Shown: piece by piece, positions 25,729 to 33,983 of the stretch
Position numbering within the stretch: the first letter of the stretch is position 1
How the letters are laid out: every line of letters starts with the position of its first letter
NCBI GenBank assembly: GCA_020831805.1
Contig: JAFIFX010000005.1
Span: 180,917 to 244,916 of the forward strand
Source of the DNA: Planctomycetota bacterium
Lineage (GTDB): Bacteria; Planctomycetota; Phycisphaerae; Phycisphaerales; UBA1924
Direction: 5' to 3'
DNA: 64,000 bases
Notes under the pieces: generated by a model
The model's database searches: none
What the model was told of the DNA's origin: nothing
The model's input: only the letters and a program-made list of their open reading frames with translations
Translations under genes and position numbers: made by a program

Positions 25729-26784
25729 ATGCCCGAAACCCCCACCATTGAGGATGTGCTCGCCGTGCTCGCCGGCGGAGGAACGCTGAGCGAATCGGAC
25801 AGTGAGTTCGCCTTCGGACGCCTGCTGGCTGGGGAGATGGACCCCGCCCAGATCGGGGCGTTGCTGGCGATGCTGCAGGTACGGGGCGTGACGCCGGACG
25901 AGCTGACCGGAGCGGCGCGGGTGATGCGGTCCAAGGTTCAGCGGGTGCCGTACGAGCCGCCCGCGGGCACGGTGATCGTCGACACCTGCGGCACGGGCGG
26001 GGCGCCGAAGACCTTCAATGTTTCGACCGCCGCCGCGTTCGTCATCGCCGGGGCGACGCCCGAGCCGGGGTCCGGCGTGAGCCGGGTGGTGGTCGCCAAA
26101 CACGGCAACCGCTCCAGGACCAGGCGCGGCTCGGCCGAGGTGCTCGCCAAGCTCGAAGTGAACATCGACGCCGACGACCATGTTCAGGCGGAGTGCCTGC
26201 ACGAGGCCGGGGTGTGCTTCTGCTTTGCGATCCGTCACCACCCGGCGATGAAGCACGCGGCGCCGGTGCGCCGGGCGCTGGGGTTCCCGACCGCGTTCAA
26301 CCTGCTCGGCCCGCTGACGAACCCGGCGGGGGCGGACCGCCAGCTCATCGGCGTGTACCGGCCCGAGTTCGTCGGGCTGGTGTCCGAGACGCTGCGCCGG
26401 CTCGGCGCGACGCACGCGATGGTGGTTCACTCCGATGACGGCCTGGACGAGCTGACCGTGACCGCGCCGTGCACCGCGGCGATCATCCGATCGGGCGAGG
26501 TCGAGGAGTCGCGGATCGATCCGGCCAAACTCGGCTTCAAGCCCGCGTCGGTCGAGGATGTGCGTGCCGATGATGAATCGCACGCCGCGGAGATGGTCCG
26601 CGCGGTGCTCGATGGGGATGAGGGGCCTGCGACGGACATGGTGCTGCTGACCAGCGCGGCGGCTCTGGTCGTGGCGGGGGCGGCGGGATCGATCGAGGCG
26701 GGGATCGAGCTGGCGCGGGAATCGATCCGGTCCGGACGGGCGGCGGAGACCCTACGGACGCTGGTCCGTGTCAGCAGCCGGTGA
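25729..26784 (+). CDS. trpD: Anthranilate phosphoribosyltransferase
   Basis: TrpD joins anthranilate to PRPP in tryptophan synthesis. The 351-residue protein has DTCGTGGAPKTFNVST (PRPP/Mg site), VVAKHGNRS, HPAMKHAAPVRRALGFPTAFNLLGPLTNPA, and the metal motif DDGLDE. Two features are unusual: an insertion just before VVVAKHGN (GATPEPGSGVSR), and RTRRGSAEVL where most TrpD proteins have the VSSKSGSAD loop. No other trp gene is adjacent, so the pathway is scattered in this genome. The 3' end overlaps the convergent kinase gene by 33 nt. Confidence 0.93.
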   Translation: MPETPTIEDVLAVLAGGGTLSESDSEFAFGRLLAGEMDPAQIGALLAMLQVRGVTPDELTGAARVMRSKVQRVPYEPPAGTVIVDTCGTGGAPKTFNVSTAAAFVIAGATPEPGSGVSRVVVAKHGNRSRTRRGSAEVLAKLEVNIDADDHVQAECLHEAGVCFCFAIRHHPAMKHAAPVRRALGFPTAFNLLGPLTNPAGADRQLIGVYRPEFVGLVSETLRRLGATHAMVVHSDDGLDELTVTAPCTAAIIRSGEVEESRIDPAKLGFKPASVEDVRADDESHAAEMVRAVLDGDEGPATDMVLLTSAAALVVAGAAGSIEAGIELARESIRSGRAAETLRTLVRVSSR

Positions 26785-29046
26785 TGCGCTTCGCTCGGCG
26801 TCGAGCCGCCGGACGATCTCGCCGGGCGCGTGCGACCAGCGGATCTTGAGCACATCGTTGCGGGTAACCAGCACCGAGAGGGTTTGGTCCGAGTCGGTCG
26901 GGTCGGCGGCGATCATCAGCACGGCGTCGAGATCGCTTCCCTCCAGCCAGTCGCGAACACTCTGGTGCATCGTGTCAGAGTCGATCGGGCGGGCGCCGCG
27001 GTCGCGTCGCAGCAGGGCGAGCGTGTCGATGACGCCGTCGTCCTGGTCGGGCAGGAGATCGCCGATCAGGGTGGCGCCCTGGTCGGCGATGCGGGTCAGG
27101 CCGGCGCGCAGCTCGGTCAAGCGCGGTTCGCCGACCGGCACGGGCAGCTCGGAGACGACCAGGATCCGCGCATCGATCGTCGGCAGGGGGGCCTCGGGCA
27201 GGGCGGCCACGCCGGGGGCCGGGGGCGCGGAGATCGGGGCGACCGGCGCCGGACGCTGGGAAGAGGTCATGACCGAGCCGACCACGACCGACAATGCGAT
27301 GAAGACCGCGATGCCCAGAAAGCCCGCGAACACCACGCCGCCGCCGGGCGAGTTGGTGTAGGCGGGCTTGACGCCGCGCCGTGCGGCGATCCGGTTCTGC
27401 GCGTCGAAGCGGCGTTTGCGGGCGCGGGCCCGGGCCTCGCGGACCTGGTCGGCCGCGGAGCGGCGCTGGTCGGCGGGTGTCAGCGGGCGCCCCGCCGGCC
27501 CGGGCGCGGGGGGGCCGGGGGTCACCGCGGCGCGGGCGGCGGGGCCCAGGGGCGGGGTGTGTAGGTCGGCCCCCCCCCCCCTGACACGGATCGCCGGTCG
27601 CACCTTCGGGCGCTGGGCCGCGGGCCGGGGCGGCACCGGGGTGGCGCGGACCGGGTCGGGGCGGCGCGGCCCCGAGGGGACAGGGGGAACTGGGGGGATG
27701 GCGCTGAAATCGTCGAATGGGTCCGGCTCGGGCATCGGCTCGGGCGTGCGGCCGCCGACGGAGGGCAGGTCCACCGGCTTGAGCTTGAACGGGTCGGCCG
27801 CCTGGAGCACGACCCGAAGGTCGGCGAGCATCTCCGACGCGTTGGCGTACCGCCTGTCGTAGTCGGTCATGGCCCGGCGCACGATCCAGCGCAGGGCCTC
27901 GGGGCAGCGTTTCGTGATCTGGCTGAGCCCGCCGTGGGCGGGGAACGAGTTCTCGATGACGGAGTAGAGCACCGCGCCGGCGGCGTAGAGGTCGAAGCGC
28001 GAGCCGTCGATCTCGTGGACCTTGACGCCGCGGAGGGCCTGGCGGACGAGCTCGGGGTCCCGGAAGTACTCGGTGCCGTGGGTGGTCAGCGTCATGGCCG
28101 AGCGCAGCGGCGTGACGAGACCGAAATCGACCAGGTGGGCCTTGTGGTCGTGGCCGTCGATGATGATGTTGTCGGGCTTGACATCCTTGTGCCACAGGCC
28201 GGCGCGGTGGTAGGCGTCCAGGGACGCGAGCAGGTCGGCCCCGTACCCCAGGGCGGTGGCCAGGCGGCGGTTGTCGAGCCCCTCGGCGGGCGACTCGGCG
28301 TGGAGACGCTGGGTGATGACGGCGAGCGAATCGCCGGGTACATACCGCATCACATAGAAAAACCGATCGGGCGTGAGATCGTGCTCGAGGACGAGGCCGA
28401 GCTTCTTGGCCGCGTCCAGAGCCCGGGACTCGCGGACGATCTGCGGCAGGCTGGAGCCGTCCTTGAGGCTGAAGACCTTGATGACCACGCGGTCGACGCC
28501 CTCGACGCCCTGGCGGGCGAAGGCGGCCCGCTTGATCGCGTCCGGCTCGGCGATGTAGAGCTTGCTGCCAGAGCCCCCGCCCTGAAGCGATCCGATGATG
28601 GTGTAGCCGTCGAACTGGCCGACGCGTTTGGCGGGCTTGTCGCGTCCGGGCGCGGCGGCCATGGCCTTGGGCACGCGCTGCTCGATGCCCTCCAGCGCGG
28701 TGCCTAGGCCGAGCAGGCGCGCCGGGTTCCCCACGAACACGCGGTAGACCGCGTTGCCGGCGGCATTCATCTCCGCCCAGAACGCGTCGGCGAAATGCTT
28801 GGAAGCGGACCACCGCCCGATGACGATGTTCAGCACGACGAGCGGTGCGAAGAGCAGCCCCGAGAGGATCGCCCCCACGAAACGCAGCGTGTCGCCGATC
28901 TCCGCCCCGATGAAGCGGAAGAGATTGCCGAGGATCTTCCAGGTCAGCCCGAAGATCTTGGCGAAGACGAAGATCAGGATCGCCAGGAGGACCGCGGCGG
29001 CCAGAAAGCCCAGGAGCACGAGCGGGATGGTGACGACGCCGTTCAT
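26752..29046 (-). CDS. Membrane Ser/Thr protein kinase
   Basis: A 764-residue Hanks-type kinase with an odd layout. The N-terminus holds two membrane segments (about 7-30 and 56-76). The kinase domain covers about 148-420: Gly-rich loop GSLQGGGSGS (152-161), VVIK with K190, E206, HKDVKPDNI with D288 and N293, and DFG at 307-309. All catalytic residues are present. A Pro/Arg-rich linker follows (about 425-580), coded partly by a G12 run. Then come a second membrane helix (about 590-612) and a C-terminal domain of about 150 residues without a recognised fold. It follows the ECF sigma gene by 15 bp in one operon, an arrangement known for planctomycete ECF factors controlled by kinases. Confidence 0.9.
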   Translation of the reverse strand: MNGVVTIPLVLLGFLAAAVLLAILIFVFAKIFGLTWKILGNLFRFIGAEIGDTLRFVGAILSGLLFAPLVVLNIVIGRWSASKHFADAFWAEMNAAGNAVYRVFVGNPARLLGLGTALEGIEQRVPKAMAAAPGRDKPAKRVGQFDGYTIIGSLQGGGSGSKLYIAEPDAIKRAAFARQGVEGVDRVVIKVFSLKDGSSLPQIVRESRALDAAKKLGLVLEHDLTPDRFFYVMRYVPGDSLAVITQRLHAESPAEGLDNRRLATALGYGADLLASLDAYHRAGLWHKDVKPDNIIIDGHDHKAHLVDFGLVTPLRSAMTLTTHGTEYFRDPELVRQALRGVKVHEIDGSRFDLYAAGAVLYSVIENSFPAHGGLSQITKRCPEALRWIVRRAMTDYDRRYANASEMLADLRVVLQAADPFKLKPVDLPSVGGRTPEPMPEPDPFDDFSAIPPVPPVPSGPRRPDPVRATPVPPRPAAQRPKVRPAIRVRGGGADLHTPPLGPAARAAVTPGPPAPGPAGRPLTPADQRRSAADQVREARARARKRRFDAQNRIAARRGVKPAYTNSPGGGVVFAGFLGIAVFIALSVVVGSVMTSSQRPAPVAPISAPPAPGVAALPEAPLPTIDARILVVSELPVPVGEPRLTELRAGLTRIADQGATLIGDLLPDQDDGVIDTLALLRRDRGARPIDSDTMHQSVRDWLEGSDLDAVLMIAADPTDSDQTLSVLVTRNDVLKIRWSHAPGEIVRRLDAERSASPAADTDQRP

Positions 29047-29061
29047 GGCGGCCCTCTCCGA

Positions 29062-29859
29062 TCAGAACCGGCCGGAGGTCAGGTCCCTGTCCTCGGCGCG
29101 GAGCTGCGTCTGCCGGTGGTAGATCTCCGCGATGGCCTCGTCGAACGCCAGATCCGCGGAGCGGTCGGCGGGCCCGGCCGGCCCGTCCGATCCACCGGGG
29201 GTATTGGGGTTCAGGGACAGGCCGTTTCGCTCGGCCTCCTCCAGCTCCTCTTTCGTGAAGGAATAGGTGGTCACGACCTCGCGCAGGCGGACCCGCAGCA
29301 GATCCCGGACCTTGGCCAGCCGCCGGGACACCGTCGGCTCGGAGACCCCCACCGCGTCGGCGACCTCCTTGCCGGGCAGGCCGTCGAACACGCGCATGCG
29401 GTAGATCGAGAAGTCCGTGAAATCGCACTCGCCCTCGACCGCCCGGATGGCCGCCTCGACCTTGGCCCGGAAGACCGCGGCCTCGTAGGCCGCGTCGGCC
29501 CCCATCTGAGCGCCGGAGGACATCCACGATTCGTCGAACGCCGCGTTGCTCTTGCCCCCGCCGCGTTTGAGGGCCATCCGACGGTCGATCTCGTCGCCCA
29601 GGACATGCTTGGCGATGGCCAGCAGCCAGGTGCTGAACCGGGCGCCGCGGCTGGGGTCGTAGCGGTCGATGGAGCTGGACAGGGCGGCCAGGGTCTCCTG
29701 GCTGAGGTCCCGGACCGTTTCCACGCCGACGCGGCCCTTGCCCCACTTCATGAGCTGGGCGCGGATGACCGGGCCGAAGGTCTCCCACAGCTCGAACCAC
29801 GCCGCCTCGTCGTTGGCTCGCAGCCGCTGGATGAACCCGGTGGTCATGTTGCTGAGCAT
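29062..29859 (-). CDS. ECF-type RNA polymerase sigma factor
   Basis: A 265-residue sigma-70 family factor with regions 2 and 4 only. Region 2 holds RDLSQETLAALSSSIDRYDP and RFSTWLLAIAKHVLGDEIDRR. Region 4 is DGLPGKEVADAVGVSEPTVSRRLAKVRDLLRVRL, a clear helix-turn-helix. The C-terminal 70 residues are an extension not needed for the core fold, perhaps regulatory. Start: ATG 29859, with ATG 29847 as alternative. It heads a two-gene operon with the membrane Ser/Thr kinase, which probably controls it by phosphorylation (inference from known ECF-kinase pairs). The divergent coiled-coil gene at 30182 could be a target. Confidence 0.92.
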   Translation of the reverse strand: MLSNMTTGFIQRLRANDEAAWFELWETFGPVIRAQLMKWGKGRVGVETVRDLSQETLAALSSSIDRYDPSRGARFSTWLLAIAKHVLGDEIDRRMALKRGGGKSNAAFDESWMSSGAQMGADAAYEAAVFRAKVEAAIRAVEGECDFTDFSIYRMRVFDGLPGKEVADAVGVSEPTVSRRLAKVRDLLRVRLREVVTTYSFTKEELEEAERNGLSLNPNTPGGSDGPAGPADRSADLAFDEAIAEIYHRQTQLRAEDRDLTSGRF

Positions 29860-30181
29860 CGGTGCCGGTCCCCGCGTGGTGGGTGACCGGGCCTCGGCGA
29901 GGCCCGGGAGGGCGTTTTTGGGATTCCGGGCGGCTCCGTTCCGCCGGGAATCGGTGTTCTTCCCCAGTTTCTCCACCATGAGCATACCCGGCCGGGACGC
30001 CATCCCCCGTCTGGAAAGCGGGTTGCGGCGTGAAAACCGCGCCGGGTGTGAAATTGGCGCGGGCCGGCTCCCATCAACCCGTCCGACGGCCCGTTCGAGG
30101 CCGCACAAGCAAGAAACACCCGGCCGTGCCGGGACAAAGCCAAGGCCGGGCCGTGGCCCGGAAACGCGGAAGGAGTTCGTC
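29860..30181. promoter_or_regulatory. Divergent intergenic region with hairpins
   Basis: This 322-bp region separates the sigma factor from the coiled-coil gene and must hold promoters for both. It contains a 9-bp perfect stem (29887-29907, loop GGC) followed 6 nt later by TTTTT, a near-perfect 12-bp stem (29922-29952), and a 7-bp stem (30146-30161) just ahead of the GGAAGGAG ribosome binding site. I cannot assign promoter boxes by eye. Confidence 0.45.
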
Positions 30182-31165
30182 ATGGGATACATTGGCAAGA
30201 CAGTGGTCCGGGGCGCGGTGATCACGGCGCTGGCCGGTGGCGTTCTGGTGGCGGTCGCCGGGCCGCAGCGGGTCGGCGTGCTGGTCACGCAGACGCGTGG
30301 CGGGATCCAGGCGGCGATCGACTCGAACATCCAGGACCCGGTCCTGCTGCGGGCCCAGATCCGCAAGCTCGAGAGCGAGTACCCCAAGAAGATCGCCGAG
30401 GTCCGCAGCGACCTGGGCGAGGTGCAGGGCCAGATCGCCCAGCTCGAGCGTGAGCGCCAGGTCGCCGAGAAGGTCGTCCAGCTCGCCGGGCTGGATCTGG
30501 AATCCATCGATACGCAGCTCGAACAGGCCCGCGCCACGCAGCGGGCCAACCCCGGCGCGATCGTCCGGGTGTCGTTCGACAACGCCCGTGCGATGGACCT
30601 GAACGACGCCTACGCCAAGCGTCAGCAGATCGAGCAGACCCGGGATCTCTACGCCAGCCGGGCGCGCGACCTGGCGACGGACCTGGAGTACCTGCTGGAT
30701 CAGGAGGACCAGCTCGACACGCTCCTGACCCGTCTGGAGACCGAGCGGAACGAGTTCCAAGCCAAGCTGTTCCAGCTCGACGCGCAGATCGACACCATCG
30801 CCCGCAACGAGCGGATGATCCGGATGATGGAGAGCCGCCAGGCCACCATCGACGAGCACAGCCGCTACCAGGCCAACTCGCTGGACCAACTCAACGGGCG
30901 TCTGTCGCAGATCCGCAACGAGCAGCGATCCCGCCTGGAGTCGATCGCCCGGCGCGACAAGGGACGCGATTATGTCAACGAGGCCGAGTTCCTGATCGAC
31001 CGGGACGGGCGGGCGACCCGGACCGATACAGGCCGGTCCGACTCCGGCCGGACCGACACGGGCCGGGCCCTGCCCGAGCCGGTCTTCGCCCCCGAAAACC
31101 CCCGGGTGATCGAGGTCCGACCGGACACCCCGGGCGGGAAGCCCCAGGCGTCGAGCACCCGGTGA
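30182..31165 (+). CDS. Coiled-coil protein with N-terminal membrane segment
   Basis: A 327-residue protein preceded by GGAAGGAG. Residues 7-27 (TVVRGAVITALAGGVLVAVAG) form a signal or anchor. From about 60 to 270 the protein is a long heptad-rich coiled coil (ESEYPKKIAEVRSDLGEVQ; LERERQVAEKVVQLA; LLTRLETERNEFQAKLFQLD). The tail is Thr/Asp/Arg-rich with repeated TDTGR/SDSGR. I do not recognise a family, although the overall form recalls PspA-like or periplasmic coiled-coil proteins. It diverges from the ECF sigma-kinase operon and ends at a strong terminator, so it is a single-gene unit. Confidence 0.8.
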   Translation: MGYIGKTVVRGAVITALAGGVLVAVAGPQRVGVLVTQTRGGIQAAIDSNIQDPVLLRAQIRKLESEYPKKIAEVRSDLGEVQGQIAQLERERQVAEKVVQLAGLDLESIDTQLEQARATQRANPGAIVRVSFDNARAMDLNDAYAKRQQIEQTRDLYASRARDLATDLEYLLDQEDQLDTLLTRLETERNEFQAKLFQLDAQIDTIARNERMIRMMESRQATIDEHSRYQANSLDQLNGRLSQIRNEQRSRLESIARRDKGRDYVNEAEFLIDRDGRATRTDTGRSDSGRTDTGRALPEPVFAPENPRVIEVRPDTPGGKPQASSTR

Positions 31166-31217
31166 ACATCGCCGGGCCGGAAGGCGGCTCCATCATCAAT
31201 CGACAAGGATGTCCACA

Positions 31218-31254
31218 GCGTGCCCCCCATCTCTCCGGGGGGCACGCGTTTTTT
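31218..31254 (+). terminator. Intrinsic terminator after coiled-coil gene
   Basis: A perfect 11-bp stem (GCGTGCCCCCC with GGGGGGCACGC, loop of 8 nt) is followed by G and TTTTTT. Confidence 0.94.
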
Positions 31255-31392
31255 GCGCGATGGATCGCCGGCTGCCCCTGCTGGAATGCAGACATCAGCG
31301 ATTTAAGGTAAGGTCCGCGCTAGGATTCAGTCCTCCTCACCGGCGAGTCCGCCCGTGGGCACCCCACCTTTCGCACGGAGACCCGTTCCCTC

Positions 31393-32442
31393 GTGTGGTA
31401 CGAACGCTTCCTCGGAGCCTTCAGCGTCGATATGGGCATCGACCTGGGTACCTGCAACACCCTTGTTGCGGTGCGCGGGCAGGGCATCGTGCTGAATGAG
31501 CCCTCCGTGGTCGCGGTCAAGAAAGGCACCAACCAGGTGCTCAAGAACGGCCAGGCCGTCGGCTGGGTCGCCAAGGAGATGCTGGGCAAGACCCCCGGCT
31601 CGATCACCGCCATCCGGCCCCTGAAGGACGGCGTGATCTCGGACTTCGAGATCACCGAGGCGATGCTCAACTACTTCATCACCAAGGTGACCGGGCGGGC
31701 CCGCTTCCTGGCCCCCCGCGTGGTCATCTCGATCCCCTCGGGCATCACGGCCGTCGAGAAGCGGGCCGTGTTCGACTCGGCCGAGCGGGCGGGCGCCCGC
31801 CGGACCTACCTGCTCGAAGAGCCCATCGCCGCCGCCATCGGCGCGGGACTGCCCTTCGCCGAGCCGACCGCCTCGATGATCGTGGACATCGGCGGCGGCA
31901 CGACCGAGGTCGCCATCATGTCCCTGGCCGACATCGCCACCTGCGAGTCCGTCCGCGTCGCCGGCGACGACATGGACGAGGCCATCATGAGCTACATGAA
32001 GCGGACCTACAACCTGATGATCGGCGAGCAGACCGCCGAGCGCATCAAGATCCAGATCGGTTCGGCCTCGCCGGTGGGTGAGGAGAGCGAGATGGAGGTC
32101 CGCGGGCGGGACATGGTCTCCGGACTGCCCCGCAAGACCGGCATCACCAGCGGCGAGATCCGCGACGCCCTCCAGGAGCCCGTCACCGCGATCATCGAGG
32201 CCGTCACGCGGACGCTCGAGAGAGCCGAGCCCGAACTCTCGGCCGACCTGGTCGAGAACGGCATCACGCTGGCCGGGGGCGGCTCGCTGCTGCGCGGCCT
32301 GCCCGCCCGTGTCCAGCAGGCCACCGGCCTGGAGGTCACGCTGGCCGAGGACCCGCTGACCTGCGTGGCCCGCGGCACGGCGATCTACCTCGAGAACATC
32401 GAGCTGTGGAAGGACACGCTCGAGAACAACCTGGAGACCTGA
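31393..32442 (+). CDS. mreB: Rod shape-determining protein MreB
   Basis: MreB is the bacterial actin that positions lateral wall synthesis. The 349-residue protein starts at GTG and has phosphate-1 GIDLGTCNTLV, NEPSVVAV, EEPIAAAIGAGLP, phosphate-2 IVDIGGGTTEVA and adenosine site TLAGGGSLLRGL. An amphipathic N-terminal stretch (MWYERFLGAFS) may bind membrane. It begins the mreB-mreC-mreD cluster, 57 bp before mreC. Its presence implies patterned peptidoglycan synthesis in this planctomycete. Confidence 0.97.
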   Translation: MWYERFLGAFSVDMGIDLGTCNTLVAVRGQGIVLNEPSVVAVKKGTNQVLKNGQAVGWVAKEMLGKTPGSITAIRPLKDGVISDFEITEAMLNYFITKVTGRARFLAPRVVISIPSGITAVEKRAVFDSAERAGARRTYLLEEPIAAAIGAGLPFAEPTASMIVDIGGGTTEVAIMSLADIATCESVRVAGDDMDEAIMSYMKRTYNLMIGEQTAERIKIQIGSASPVGEESEMEVRGRDMVSGLPRKTGITSGEIRDALQEPVTAIIEAVTRTLERAEPELSADLVENGITLAGGGSLLRGLPARVQQATGLEVTLAEDPLTCVARGTAIYLENIELWKDTLENNLET

Positions 32443-32499
32443 CCCCCACCCGGTCCGCCCCACCGGCACCGATGGGCGTGCGGCGCACGCCGGAGACCG

Positions 32500-33360
32500 A
32501 TGGCCAGACCCCCCCACGCCCACCCGCTCGCACGATGGTCCCTGCCGCTGGCGGTCGGGCTGCTGGTGGCGGGCTCGCTGCTGCCCCTGCGGTGGTTGGG
32601 ATGGGCGCGGTGGTTCTCCGAGCAGACCTTCGTCATCGCCGCGCCGATCGCCCACCCGATCACCCGGGGCGTGGATCTGATCGTCCCCGCCTCGCGCCCC
32701 TCTCCCGAACGCACCGAACGCGAACGCACCCTCCGCGACGAGCTCGAACGCGCCCGCGTCCGCCTGCTCCAGTCCGACCAGCGCATCGGGGAACTCGAAT
32801 CGCTCGTCGAGCAGCTCAGCCGCGGCACGCTGCTGCACCCGGATGTGGAGGTCAGCCAGCTGCCCCGCAGCGTGGTCGGCGAGGCCGGCGAGATGCTCGT
32901 CGTCCGCACCGGGACGCACGAGGGCGTGTACCGCGGCGCGGTGGTCACGGCCCAGTCCGTGCACCTGGTCGGGCGCGTGGCCGACGCCGACACGCGGACC
33001 AGCCGGGTTCTGCCGATCACCGCCCGCGGGTCGATGCGGCTGCTCGGTGTCGTGGTCGTGGACGACGAGACGGGGCGCCGGGCCTCCTGCGTGCTCGAGC
33101 CGGTCGGCGACGGCACGCTGGTCGGCGAGGTCTCACCCCCCCCGGACGGGCGGGCCGAGGAGATCCAGATCGGCCAGACCGTGCGCCTCTTCGACGAGCA
33201 GTGGCCCAGGCACGCTCAGATGCTGGTCATCGGCGAGGTGGTCCGCGTCGAGCCCAGCGCCGATCAGCCCCTGCGCCGGCGCATCACCGTCCAGCCGCGC
33301 ATCAACCCGCGCCGGGCGGGCGAGGTGATCATCCGGCTGCCGATCGGGGGGGGCGGATGA
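32500..33360 (+). CDS. mreC: Rod shape-determining protein MreC
   Basis: A 286-residue bitopic protein. A membrane segment (about 13-33) is followed by a coiled coil (about 70-108, RTLRDELERARVRLLQSDQR). Two beta domains typical of MreC follow (VVTAQSVHLVGRVADADTRTSRVLPIT and the region to the end). MreC links MreB to wall synthases in the periplasm. It ends with a Gly run and overlaps mreD by 4 nt. Sequence identity to well-studied MreC is low by eye; the call rests on layout plus the operon. Confidence 0.85.
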   Translation: MARPPHAHPLARWSLPLAVGLLVAGSLLPLRWLGWARWFSEQTFVIAAPIAHPITRGVDLIVPASRPSPERTERERTLRDELERARVRLLQSDQRIGELESLVEQLSRGTLLHPDVEVSQLPRSVVGEAGEMLVVRTGTHEGVYRGAVVTAQSVHLVGRVADADTRTSRVLPITARGSMRLLGVVVVDDETGRRASCVLEPVGDGTLVGEVSPPPDGRAEEIQIGQTVRLFDEQWPRHAQMLVIGEVVRVEPSADQPLRRRITVQPRINPRRAGEVIIRLPIGGGG

Positions 33361-33923
33361 ACCCGTTCGTGTTCGCCATCCTGGCCTGGGTCGCGCTGGG
33401 GCTGGAGATCGCCCTGCCGCCGGTGCTCGACGCCGGGGGCGGCGGAGTCACGCCCAGCTTCATGATCCCGCTGCTGGTGTTCGTCGCCCTGCACGCCGAC
33501 ACCCGCCCGACGCTCTGGGCCGCCCTGATCCTCGGCCTGCTGATCGACCTGACCCGCCCGATCGCGATGATCGATGGCGGGGCGGCGATCATCCCCGGGC
33601 CGCACGCGCTGGGCTTCCTGCTCGCCGCCTGGATGACGCTCTCGCTGCGGACGATGGTCATCCGGCGCAACCCGCTGACGCTGGTGGTGCTGTCCGTGCT
33701 GGCCGCGACGGTCTCGGGGCTGGCGGTCATCCTGCTGATCACGCTGCGCGGGGTTTGGGACGGCTCGCTGGCCTGGCGGGGGACGGGCGAGCTGGTGCCT
33801 GCGGTGCTGTCGGCGCTCTACACCGCGCTGGCCGCCCTGCTGATGAGCTTCCCGCTGTTCGCGCTGACGCCGTTCTTTGGGTTCCCGAACCTCCACGCCG
33901 CCCGGTTTTCACGCCGGGAGTAA
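33357..33923 (+). CDS. mreD: MreD-like rod shape membrane protein
   Basis: A 188-residue integral membrane protein with about five hydrophobic helices: FVFAILAWVALGLEIALPPV; PSFMIPLLVFVALHA; LWAALILGLLIDLTRPI; LTLVVLSVLAATVSGLAVIL; and the last ending LLMSFPLFALTPFFGF. It overlaps mreC (ATGA) and occupies the mreD slot. Size and topology agree with MreD, but the family diverges fast, so position is the main support. Confidence 0.72.
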   Translation: MNPFVFAILAWVALGLEIALPPVLDAGGGGVTPSFMIPLLVFVALHADTRPTLWAALILGLLIDLTRPIAMIDGGAAIIPGPHALGFLLAAWMTLSLRTMVIRRNPLTLVVLSVLAATVSGLAVILLITLRGVWDGSLAWRGTGELVPAVLSALYTALAALLMSFPLFALTPFFGFPNLHAARFSRRE

Positions 33924-33983
33924 GGGCCATCCCCTCCCTTGCGGTCGGGGCTATCTTGTAGTTCCAATTCTCCGGGGAATGCC

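Noticed and set aside
24180..25751. 523-codon open frame antisense to the DUF4175-like gene
   Set aside because: Its GLVAGLVAGL sequence is only the reverse reading of the 12-bp GDQP repeats and it has no start signals.
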